Shown here: piece after piece, positions 21,439-31,945 of the stretch | Position numbering within the stretch: the first letter of the stretch is position 1 | How the letters are laid out: the number at the start of each line of letters is the position of its first letter | Origin: Puccinellia tenuiflora | Taxonomy: Eukaryota; Streptophyta; Magnoliopsida; Poales; Poaceae | Length of the DNA stretch: 64,000 nt | Assembly: GCA_012064385.1 (NCBI GenBank) | Contig: QRDG01000240.1 | Location: 1,588,216-1,652,215, forward strand | Reading direction: 5' to 3' | Translations under genes and position numbers: made by a program | Notes under the pieces: model-generated | What the model saw: the letters and a program-made list of their open reading frames with translations, nothing else | Databases searched by the model: none | What the model was told of the DNA's origin: nothing

Positions 21439-24400
21439 CTAGGCACTAAGGGTCACAGAAGCAACACTTGACAGCTTGAATTTCTTAACTTTTTTGGATT
21501 GCAACGGCTGGAAAACAATCTCTGTGTACTGCTTCACGGATATCTCTTTCCATTCTGAAGATGAAGTTCCCTCAGCACGATAATCCCGAGGAGAATAAAG
21601 GATTTGGACTCGCGACCTACCTGCATTTGCGCAAGGGACAAACCAAATCAAACACAGATGTGGGTTGTTCAAATCAATTACAGCATCTGGCCAGCAGATT
21701 TAAACATAGAAAACAAATCAACCAATTTATTTTGGACACGGAATACTTAAGGTATTTCTCCTGTTAAAATGAATAACTCGATGGATTCTCTGCTGAAGCA
21801 AAATGGTGTGCCTTTCCCTTCCCTCATTAGTCATAAGGCATTTATGGAAAGTTGACAAGGAAAATTAAGATTTTCCATGTGGTTGGGTGCTCACATAGCA
21901 GCTTAGCAGAGAATAATTTGATTAAGCAAATGCTCGAAGGATGATGAGCATTGAGCAAAGTATGTCTAGTGGGTTAGCGTATGTTCTTTTAATCATGTTC
22001 AAACGCCAGACAATTTTCAACGCTTCCTGGGTGGAGTGGTTTCGTGGTTGAACAAGGTTGGACAAAGGTATCATAAACTAACAATGGTGCCTCTTTCCAA
22101 AACCAATTCCTATTGATCCTTAGTAATTATCCCAATCTGCTATTGGCTCAACCTTTTAGGTTTGTTGCAAAAGGTAGCGGTTTTAGGATCAAGACAGTGG
22201 CCAGGGGGTAAATAATAAAGGAGCAAAAGAAGGATGGCGATGAAGAGACAGTCAATGTTTCTGTTACTGTAATTAATGTTGAATGAGAACCATGGGTGCT
22301 ATCAGGGTGTTGCTACCACCAGCTACGAGGAGTTCTTTTGTTATGCAGCTACTGGTCTTGTAATAGACTAATGTATAGTATTGCACTCTGGTCTGATGCT
22401 GTTGTGAACCTTGATTCACAGTGGGGTAATAACGTGCTAAAGACAGTTAGACAGCATGCCTCCAGTGGATTGGCTGGACATAGATGAGATGAGGATATTT
22501 AGGGATTTGCCTGATTCATTATCAGCTACATAGCATCCTCATATAGAGGTGCATATCCTTGGGCCTTCCCTAACTCAATACAGACCTCTTAATAAATTAG
22601 GCCCCTTTCATGTGCCTTTCTAATAGAACACTATTTCTTATATGACTCCTGATGGCCCTCTGTCCGGACTCCCTGCTGCTAGTCCATAACATATGCCTTT
22701 TGTACAATTTTAATCTTGTTGTGGGTAGCAGCCTGGACGTAATAGTTGTTTAATTCAATTTTTCTCGTGAACGCATAGTATGTTTAGGTCCTTTTTTCTA
22801 AGGTCTTGAGGAGAAAACAGGATTTGGACTCGCGACCTACCTGCATTTGCGCAAGGGACAAATCAAATCAAACAGATGTGGGTCATTCAAATCAATTACG
22901 GCATTTGGCCAGCAGATTTAAACATAGCAATAAATCAAACAAGTTACTTTGCACACGGAGTACTAAAGGTTTTTCTTCTGTTAAAATGATTAACTCAATG
23001 CATTCTCTGCTGAAGCACAATGGTGCACCTTCCCCTCATTAGCCATAAGGCATTTGTGGAAAGTTACCAAGGAAAATTAAGATTTCCATGTGGTTGGTGC
23101 TCACATAGCATTCTAGGGTATCATAAAGTGACAATGGTGCACCTTTCTAAAACTAATTCTTGTCTGACCTTCCATAGTAATTATCTCAATCTGCTATTGG
23201 CTCAATTTTTTAGGTTTGTTGCAGAAAGCAGCAGGAAGTCTGGGGGTGTGCATGAAAGTGGTCTGAGGATCAAGACCTGTCTAATGAGACCCATGGGTGC
23301 TGTCAGGGTGTTGTGCTATCACCAGCTAGGAGGTTTTCTTTTGTTATGTAGCTACTAGTCTTGTAATAGACTACCGTAAAATTGCACTCTTATCTGATGC
23401 TGTTGTGAACCTTGATTCATATTGGGATAACTACATGCTTAAGATAGCTAGATGGTATGTCTCCAGTGGATTGGCTGGACATAGATGAGATGAAAATATT
23501 TAGGAGAAATTTATTTTCTTCTTGCCTGAGTCATTAGAGATACATAGGTACACATAGCAACCCGATATAGCATTCCTTATCCTTTCGGCCTTGACTAAGA
23601 GACTACAGACCTCTTAACGAACTAGGGTCTTTTCATGTTAACAGAACACTATTTCGTACTATATGACTCCTGATCAACCTCTGTTCGGACCTGCTGCTAG
23701 TGCACAACATGTATTTTGTCAAATTTTAGTCTCATTGTTGGTATTTAGCAGCCTGCACATATTAGATGTTTAATTCATTTTTTCTTGTGAACACATGCAG
23801 TATGTTTTTAGTTCCCTTTGTACGAGATAAAATAATAAGAATTTTTGCATTCTGCTCGATTGGCCATATCACTGGATCTTATAAAATAAATTCCTACATC
23901 TTGCCGGGATGAATGCAGTCATAACATCTACAGGCATTTCATGTATCTATTTTCATTTTATATTTCTCCTTACACTAGCAGACTAGCATTAGGCGTTAGA
24001 ATAGGTGCCAAAACTACATCACGGTCATTTTACTGCCAACCTGGAGAAATAACAAATCACAGTACACTATAAGCTGATCATGGGGAGTACTACACATAAT
24101 AGCGAGAAAACACATCACACAGAACTTACCAAAACCTCCAAAAAGAGTTGATTTCTGTATGATAAATCGGCTAACTTTTGATCTCTTCAGTTTTTTCAAG
24201 AGTTGCATGTCTTCATGCCTGCCTTTAAATTCCATGAATTCACCAAGGACATTTTTATCTCCTTTGAGTTCCAACCTTCAAAAGGAAAGCGCAACTGTAA
24301 AAATTCGACCAGAGCTTCTACATGTTGCACTAAACTGCAATATAGTACATACTAACAAGAATCCACTGGTTGCAATTAGCTTGATAAAGAATAATATTAA

Positions 24401-26177
24401 GATTGCTTCCTAACAACCCAAATTCTCCAACCAAAATACAAATTGTATGAGATATTTTCTAATCATATTGTTCATCACGGGGAACGAGAAGAGAAATAGG
24501 AACTTTAAAAGTAAAGTAAAAACAGTATGGTGGTGTATTTTACCTGTCCCACATAGGCGACGTGCTCAGAATAGAATGTAGATTTTGGAGTAACAAATCT
24601 TGGATGTCACTTTTGCTTCCATGAAATGCACCTTTAATCCATGTCGATACTCCACCTTTTGTGTCTGCCTTAAGATCTTTCCATTGATCATGCGAGATGA
24701 CCTCCGGTTGAAGATTAATAGTGTACGAAGGCCTGATAAAGCACAACACAACTGAGCAACCATCTAAGGGCAGCAAAGCAAACAAAACATTGTCCCGTAC
24801 AGAGAACTAACCTGCAGTTGGGATTTGGCAGTACAACCCTTCCGTTTACAATCCCGTTAGGCAGTGTTGCCCCCCTCTGCTCCAAGTATGATTGAAGATT
24901 GGCAGCTATCCTATTGACTTCTAGAACCTATAAGAATAAAATTTGACAAATGAATTGACAAAAAGATAACTCGTACCATTATGATTATTGTTGACTAGTA
25001 ATGTGCAGAAATCAATCAAGAAAAGGTGAACTTGTAATTCTGAAAAAAACTTGTGTGGAACTGCAAACATTACTATTATTAAGAACACAGTAACAACGAG
25101 AAACTACAAACCAGTAAGTTCAGGTTCATTGTCAAGAAAATATCCCTCATGAGTTAGAAACAACAAACTACTCAACCTAGGTGACCTGCTGTGATAGAAG
25201 ATTGTTTCTCACACAAAGCACACGACTGCAGTAAGACAGCAGCTGCAAAACACTTGGTCATTTGGTGTCTTACTGCAGCAGGCAGTTTACATTCACACTA
25301 GCTCCCCAGTCCACAGTGAATTCAATAATTAACAGGTTCGTTCACTCCACTAACAGTTCTGTGACGCTTTAGCAAAACATAAATCTCAAATTGCATACCG
25401 GATTTGGTATAGTCTCCTGCTTGCGCTTCTTCTCAGTGTACCAGTTACCATCCTTGTCGATCTCAACAAAACCAGACAGATTTTTTATTGCCACCACCAT
25501 GATCTCCCTGTCCACCAAAAAATCTCAGACCCTTGCTTTTCCAGGTTGAACCAAGTGATAGTGCACACGTTGATAAAATTAGTTGAGGATGATATAATGG
25601 ATCGATTAAGTGATTTGTAGGATCTGTATATGTATATTTTGGCCAAGTATGGTTGAGGACATTACATTACTACTCGGTAGAGTACAATAAATTTGATACT
25701 AAGCATGACAAGCACAGGGAATAGGCTGTGAGGAATATCCGTAGTGAATCTAGTATCTAGCACTAGTCGAGAACTAATAAATACTCTACATCGGAACGCG
25801 CACATACAGAAAGCAGAGCGCAGTGAGGGGAAACGAGAGAGTGGGGGAGCATGGTGATCGCGGGCTCACCTCTTGGTGACGAGAACGACGTCGACGTGCT
25901 GGCGCGCACCGGCGTCGGGGTCGGGGATGCGGAGGCCGACGAAGCAGCGGCCGCCGTAGAGCTTCTCGAGCCTGGAGGGGAGATCGAAGGGGCCGATCAG
26001 GAGGGTTCATCTGGGGGACGGGAGGAAGGGCTGAGATGGGTACCTGGACGCGACGGCGAAGCAGAGATCGGAGTGGGAGGAGTCGAGGTCCGCGAGCTGG
26101 TCGAGGTCGGCGTCGGAGAAGAAGACGGTGCGGATGAGCTTGTAGGCCACCAGGCCGCAAAATATCTCGACCCACAT
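21439..26177 (-). CDS. NERD-domain protein, 325 aa, seven exons
   Basis: Exons in transcript order are 26177-26044, 25971-25870, 25507-25399, 24927-24812, 24732-24544, 24275-24130 and 21620-21439. All junctions are GT-AG, the phases agree, and the 978-nt frame is closed by TAG. The N-terminus (MWVEIFCGLVAYKLIRTVFF) is hydrophobic and may anchor the protein to a membrane. Residues about 45-150 form a nuclease-related (NERD) domain: LEKLYGGRCFVGLRIP, then VDVVLVTKREIMVVAIKNLSG. The Asp (72) and Lys (87) of the PD-(D/E)xK-like core are present. The Glu of ExK is Ala (85), so nuclease activity is unlikely. The remainder (GGVSTWIKGAFHG, STSPMWDRLELKG, SRVQILYSPRDYR) matches a conserved plant family with no established function. 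Intron 6 is 2.5 kb because of a tandem duplication. Confidence 0.88.
21590..23826. repeat. Tandem duplication (about 1.2-kb unit) spanning the last intron and exon edge of the NERD gene
   Basis: Sequence from about 21590 recurs from about 22807, an offset of 1220 bp. Shared landmarks are GATTTGGACTCGCGACCTAC (21601 and 22821), GCCAGCAGATTTAAACATAG, CCAGTGGATTGGCTGGACAT and CAGCCTG near the ends. The second unit is shorter (about 1.0 kb), lacking roughly 170 bp present at 21900-22075, and carries many substitutions, so the event is old. Confidence 0.85.
22807..22842 (-). pseudogene. Decoy copy of the start of NERD exon 7 with its 3' splice site
   Basis: On the minus strand, ATGCAG followed by GTAGGTCGCGAGTCC repeats the acceptor and first ~33 bases of the real last exon (21620 downwards). 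After TCTCCTC the copy diverges. If spliced to exon 6 it would keep the frame for the residues RSRVQIL and then read into intron-derived sequence, ending at a TGA about 65 bases later. Confidence 0.75.
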
Positions 26178-27343
26178 GGCCGGCCGCCCGCCCTGCAGCG
26201 ATCGCCGGGCGAGGAGAAGGAGAAGAGATGCTTCGCTTGGGGGAGAGGCAGAGACGGTTCAGACTTTCGAGGAAGATTATTGGAAGCCGATCTCCTCCTA
26301 TCCGTCTTGCAGCTAAACGGAATGGAATTTCCTCTGCTTTTGCTTCTTTTCCCCCGTTGCCTATATAAATTTCAAAATGGACCCATACTTTGGCTTGCAT
26401 ATATTCTACAAACTACAAAGAACAACCACATAAAATTAACTACTTATTCGCAAGTACTCGCGTGGCAGACACAGACAACTCCGAATTTCTTCAATTCACA
26501 AGAACTTTACCTACATTTGCTAAAAGTAAATTCAATTCTCACACGAACAGGATGTATTATTGGTTTCGGTTAAATGAAATCAGGAGCTTAGACTCCTCAA
26601 TTCGAAGAAAAAAATATCACATGAACACTTCGAGAATAAAAAGACCGTTTTACTAACTATCAGTTAAAGAATTGAGTTAATCCTCAGTCAAATCATACAT
26701 CATCGGATTTGCACCGTGTGTGTCAGCAAGGAAGGATAGCGCGTGCCCGACACCTGGACCTTAAGCACTAAGCAAACATAGGTCAGCAGAAAGCACCAGA
26801 ATGATCCAACAAAGTTCCAAGTATCAACGCATGTGTGTATTTTTTTAAGGGGCATGCCGGATCGTTGGATATCGGGCCTCTTTCTATAACAAAGCCTAAA
26901 TCCATGGCCCGTTTGACTGACAGAAAATATATGAATTTGGGCTGCAAGGGTGAGATACGTTTGGGCCTAAGAGCGAGGCGGAGTGGACCAGAGCTTGGTG
27001 ACGCCCACGATTCGGACAGCATCCACAATCATGGGACAGTGAGGCCGTGAGGGACGTGCGGCCGAGTGGTATCCCTGATCGACAGCGCTCAAACAGACAT
27101 GCACACCACTTCGTCTTTCTCTTAATCTTCTTCTTCTCTTCTCCCTGACATCGTCTTCTTCAACCTCGCACGGTCGCTCGCACCCCCTCCTCCTCGTCCA
27201 TCTCCATGTCCATGTCATCTGGCTCGAGTTGACTCCCAAAGAGCTTGCTCGAGATTGCAAACCTGAACACCAGGGGAGTAGCTAGCGTAGCCTTGTTGCA
27301 GTTCAAGGTCAAGATTGCTTCTGCCGTGTGGAATAGCTGAACA
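26178..27343. promoter_or_regulatory. Shared upstream region of two divergent genes
   Basis: The NERD gene starts leftwards at 26177 and the WEB-family gene rightwards at 27344, so both promoters lie in these 1.17 kb. On the minus strand a TATATAG lies near 26360, about 185 bp before the NERD ATG. The WEB side has a CT-rich leader (27110-27210). I see no other gene. Confidence 0.5.
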
Positions 27344-30300
27344 ATGCTCGCGTCCAAGCCCAAGTAAGTTGCAATGTCCATCTTTCCATATTTTTTAGAT
27401 TGCTCTGCGACATTATGAGTCTGCAGCTTTCAAGTTTATTATCATCGACGCTGCACGAAAATTAGCAAATTTTCAGAACGACATTTTTCATGCTTAGAAA
27501 CTACTTCAGCTAGCTAGCTTGCAATATGTTGCACGATCTCATTAGCAACTCTGCTTGCTTTGGTCTAACTGAAATGAAATGAAAGCAGGACTGGCCCAAC
27601 TGAGCCTTCCAACCCCAAGGAGCCACCAAACTCAAGCTCCAGCTCCAGCTCCAGTTCCAACCACAGTAGGGCTCATGCTTCAGCGCCTAGAGTCAGCAGG
27701 CTGGTCAAACCCACCGTAGGATCAAGCAAGCAAGCAGCAGAGCCCAGGGCGCCTTCCCCGCTCCACAATGCCGGCCGCTCCGCTCCACTCGACAAGTCCG
27801 TCGACGCCGCTGCACCAAAGCCTTCACCGGCAGATCGACGGTCGTTCAAGGCAGCAGAGCCCAGGGCGCCTTCCCCGCTCCACAATGTCGCCCGCTCCGC
27901 TCCCCTCGACAAGTCCGTCGAGGACGCTGCAACAAAGCCTTCACCGGCAGACCGGCGGTCGTTCAAGGCCTCGCCACAACGGACCTCGACCACACCCGAC
28001 GTAAGACGATGAAACATGTGCATAAACCATGCATCACATACAAGTACATAACGATTGATTTTCTCTTGTGTTTCCAGAGGCAACCAAGGATCGGCAAGGC
28101 GTCGGAGTTGCAGGCTCAGCTGAACGTCGTGCAGGCGGACCTCAAGAACGCTAGGGAGCACCTGGCCTCCATCGACAGGGACAGGGCCAAGGTCCATGGC
28201 GACCTGGCGCTCACTAAGAAGCTGGCTGACGAGGCCTACCAGAAGCTCGAGGAGTCCTTCTCCTCGCAGCGGAGAGCCGAAGAGGCGTTGGAGCTCGAGA
28301 GGTTCAAGTCTGTCGAGCGGGAGCAGGCGAGCATCGAGCTTGCCCAGAGGAAGGAGGAAGAGTGGCAGCAGAAGTACGCCGACGTGACAAAGCGCCATGC
28401 CCAGGACGTCGCTTCGCGCGCTAAGGTGGCCAAGGAACTTGAGAATGCCAAGGGTGAACTGGCTGTGGCCGCGCAGGCCAAGAACTCGGCCATCAGCCGT
28501 GCCGATGAGGCCGAGAAGACCGCGGAGGCCATTGCAAGGAAGATGGAGATCCTGATGGCTGAGGTGACACAGCTCAAGTCCGAGATGGAGAGCAGAGATA
28601 AAGGGGCTGAAGAGGTCATCAAAAAGCTGCGGTCTGAAGCGTTGGAGCTACGAGCTGAGCTACAGAGAGCAATGGCGACCACAGAGGCCCATGCCAGGAA
28701 GATGGATGTCCTGATGGCTGAGGTGACCCAGCTCAAGTCTGAGATGGAGAGTAGAGAAAAAGGAGCTGAAAAGATCATCGACAAGCTGCGGTCTGAAGCG
28801 TCTGAACTAAACGTTGAGCTCCAAAGAGCAAGGGCGTTCCAGGAGAAGCTGACCAGGGCAGAGGAAGTGGTCGAGGGGCTCAAGGTCGACATTGCATACG
28901 CCAAGAGGGCAGAGATGGATGCAGACCAGTCGGTCCAACGGTGGAAGACGAAGGCCACGGCGCTGGAGGATCGCCTATTGGCGATCACCTCGCTGAACAA
29001 ATCTAACGAGGAGGCACTCGCGTCCGTGACAAAGAGCTTCGAGGACACACAATCGCAGCTCCTCCAGCTGACAGAGAAGGCAGCGGCATCAGAGGGTGAA
29101 GCGAGCGAGTACAAGGAAGGATTCCTCGAGACGAACAGGCGCCTCGACATAGCAACAAAGGAGACGTCCAAACTGCAGGCTACCATTGACAGCCTGAGAT
29201 CTGAACACGAGCTACTGAGTGAGACACATCGTCGGATCGTCAGCGACGAGAAGGCGGCAAGCTCACAGGTCACCATGCTCGGCGGAGACAAGTTGAGGCT
29301 TCAGCGGGAGCTTGATGAGACCAGGGAGGAGAAGGATAAGGCCAAGAAGGCCGTCGAGGATTTAGCAGCTACTCTACGACAGGTGTCATCGGAGGGGAGA
29401 GAAGCCAAGGAGAGGGTCCTGGTGAAGCAGACTGAGCTGGATGATGCACAGCTTCAGATATCCAAGCTGAAGACAGCTACAAAGAATGCAGAAGACAGGT
29501 ACCAGTTGATGCTTCATGAATCCAACTGCCTGAATAAATCAGTTGAGAGGCTGGAATCAGAGGCCAAGAATGCAGAAGAGAAGTACAAGTTGATGCTTGA
29601 TGAATCCAACTGCCTCAAGAAAACAATCGAGAGTTTGGCTTCAGAAGCCAAGATTTTACAGGATGACCGGGTGTCGAAGGAGGCTGGGTTTGCTGAAACT
29701 CTGAGGAGATCAGAGGAGGAAGCAAGCTATATCAGATCAGAGATGAGCAAGCTCATGGAGTCGCTTGGAGCTGCAGAGAAGGAAATGCAGAAGCTCAAGG
29801 CAGAGAGAACCCAACTGGTTCGTCAGCTAGAAGAAGGATTTGTCCGTAGCATGATGGGTGATGCAAGCTCGAGTGCAGAACAATCAATGGTGGCCGAGAG
29901 CTCACACCTCAAGGATCTGCTGTCAACCAAGGAGAAGGAGGTGCTTGCCCTGGATCATCAAGTCACTGACCTGCGGCTCAGAGAGACGGCCGCTCTGGCG
30001 AAAGCAGACGAGCTCTCGAAATTGCTGGCGGAGGCAACCAAGAGAAAAGCCGGAGAGGAAGATGCGGCGAGGAACGCTGAAAAATCCCAGGCACACCTCA
30101 AGGATCTGCTGTCAACCAAGGAGATGGAGGTGCTTGCTTTGGATCATCAAGTCACTGACCTGCGGCTCAGAGAGACGGCCGCTCTGGCCAAAGCAGACGA
30201 GCTCTCCAAATTGCTGGCCGACGCAACCACGAGGAAAGCCGGAGAGGAAGATGCGGCAAGGAGTGCCGACAAGTCGATGGCACACCTCAAGGATCTGCTG

Positions 30301-31272
30301 TCAACCAAGGAGAAGGAGGTGCTTGCTTTGGATCATCAAGTCACCGACCTGCGGCTCAGAGAGACGGCCGCTCTGGCAAAAGCAGACGAGCTCTCGAAAT
30401 TGCTGACGGAGGCAACCATGAGGAAAGCCGTAGAGGAAGATGCGGCGAGGAACGCCGACAAGTCCAAGGCACTGCTCGTCAAGATGGAGATGGACACGGT
30501 ACTCGAGTCGCTGCGAGCCGCAGAGCGCGAGGCGAAGGATGCCAAGGATGGCATGGCGCCGCTGCAGAGCAAGCTTAGGCTGGTTGAGTCCAAGATCACC
30601 GAGGCCAACCTGACGGCAGAGGAAGAGAAGATCACCAGCCTGAGGCTGAAGGAGATGCTGGCCGAGAAGGAGGAAGAGCTCCTGAGCATTGCACGAGAGA
30701 ACGACGGCCTGCGAACAAGGGAAGCTGCTACACGAGCCAAGGCGGATGAGCTGGCTGCAATGCTCGTAGAGGCCACCACCATGAAAGGGGGAGATCAGTC
30801 AGCTGGTCGGAGCCCCGAGAAGCAGCCGAATGTGTTCCGGAAGATGATGTGCTCGCCGATGGACAACGTTGTGCGAGGCGATCACGAAGCTCGCCGCAAC
30901 AGTGATAGGATAGTCCAAGTGCTTGAGGAGATCAAGCATGTCGAAGTGGAGACAGTCAAGCAGGTGAAACATGAAAGAGCAGTGTCAGTGGAGGCTAACT
31001 CCTTGGAGAACAGCAAGATCATAGAAGATGACATTTCCAAAGGGATGATGAGCAATAGCGTCGACAGCGAGTTGAGCGACGACGATGACGAAATCGATTC
31101 TCAGGGAGAAGAAGGAGCTGCAGATCAAACGGGTGGCCTTCTGATGCATGGACCGACATCCTCTTTCAAGCAGGAGCAGCACAGCCATAAGAAAAAGAAG
31201 CCATTGCTGAGGAAATTCGGAAGCATGCTCAAGAAGAAAGCTCACTTCACCAAGTTGAACAATCATTCCTAG
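27344..31272 (+). CDS. WEB-family (DUF827) long coiled-coil protein, 1208 aa, three exons
   Basis: Exons are 27344-27363, 27589-28000 and 28078-31272. Junctions are GT-AG and the frame of 3627 nt is continuous. A tiny first exon encoding MLASKPK and a Ser/Pro-rich N-terminus (to about residue 144) followed by a very long coiled coil match the WEB family (At5g16730/At3g02930 type). Members of this family include proteins needed for light-induced chloroplast movement, and some are predicted to be chloroplastic. Heptad-rich segments such as RKEEEWQQKYADV and MEILMAEVTQLKSEMES recur. The C-terminus is acidic and then strongly basic (KKKKPLLRKFGSMLKKK). The protein seems longer than Arabidopsis relatives because of internal duplications: a 39-aa unit twice near the N-terminus, a 53-aa unit twice around residues 296-400, and a 63-aa unit three times at residues 754-942. 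Confidence 0.88.
27734..27967 (+). repeat. 117-bp in-frame direct repeat in WEB exon 2
   Basis: GCAGCAGAGCCCAGGGCGCC starts at 27734 and again at 27851. The two 39-codon units (AAEPRAPSPLHN...RRSFK) differ at only a few positions. Confidence 0.9.
29905..30471 (+). repeat. Three 189-bp in-frame tandem repeats in WEB exon 3
   Basis: CACCTCAAGGATCTGCTGTC begins at 29905, 30094 and 30283, each exactly 189 bp (63 codons) apart. The encoded unit opens HLKDLLSTKEKEVLALDHQV and ends EEDAARNAEKS. The copies are very similar in DNA as well as protein, so the expansion is recent or homogenised. Confidence 0.95.
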
Positions 31273-31577
31273 CCAGCAGCCTAACAACCTCAAACTCCTA
31301 TGGTGACTTAAAGATGTTCAGTATTTCCTGACGGATTTGTGAACAATTCTACTACTGCGGTAGTACCAGGTGCAGGTGTAAACCATACTAGTAGGTGTCT
31401 CTATTATGTTGAGGAAGCCACTTGTATTGTATCCCTCTTATTTAGCTATTTCTGTACCTTGACAGCACATTCAGGATTCAGCAACTATTTGTTCAGTTGC
31501 TAAATGCCAAACCCAAAATCCTTTTCACAGATGTATCATTCCCTGCATCATGTTTGCATCATGTTCTGGATTGCAGC

Positions 31578-31945
31578 CATGAGCATACTGAAGAAGAAAG
31601 CTCACTTCTCCAGGTTGTTGAGCAATCACTCCCAGGCTGCTAGCCTACCTAGCTCAAACCTTGTGGTCTTAAATATTTCATTTTTTTCCTATTTAAATAT
31701 TTAACAACTTTGAACAACCTTGAGGTAGTAGCAAGTGCAGGTGTGAACCATAAAAAGGACACATGACATGAGTATCTGAACCATAAGAAGAAGCCAATAG
31801 CATTGTGTTTGTATCCCTGTCATTTAGTTACGTTTTCGGTATCTTGACAGCACATTCAGGGTTCGGTAACGATTCTTTAAGATGCTGCATGCCAAACTCA
31901 AAATTCCCTTTTCAGAGCGTGTAGTATCATGCATGTTCTAGACTG
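31578..31945 (+). pseudogene. Duplicated 3' end of the WEB-family gene
   Basis: The coding end and 3' UTR of the WEB gene (31218 onward) recur 360 bp downstream. GAGCATACTGAAGAAGAAAG at 31581 matches AAGCATGCTCAAGAAGAAAG at 31221, and later blocks (GGTGCAGGTGTAAACCAT, CTTGACAGCACATTCAGG, ATGCCAAACCCAAAAT) follow in the same order. The copy still encodes SILKKKAHFSRL but has lost the stop codon (TAG has become CAG). It is preceded by GATTGCAG, which looks like a 3' splice site. Confidence 0.8.

Noticed and set aside
28236..29291. Long minus-strand ORF (351 codons, Ser/Ala-rich)
   Set aside because: It is antisense to the coiled-coil exon of the WEB gene, its composition follows from the coding strand's Glu/Lys/Ala codons, and it resembles no known protein.
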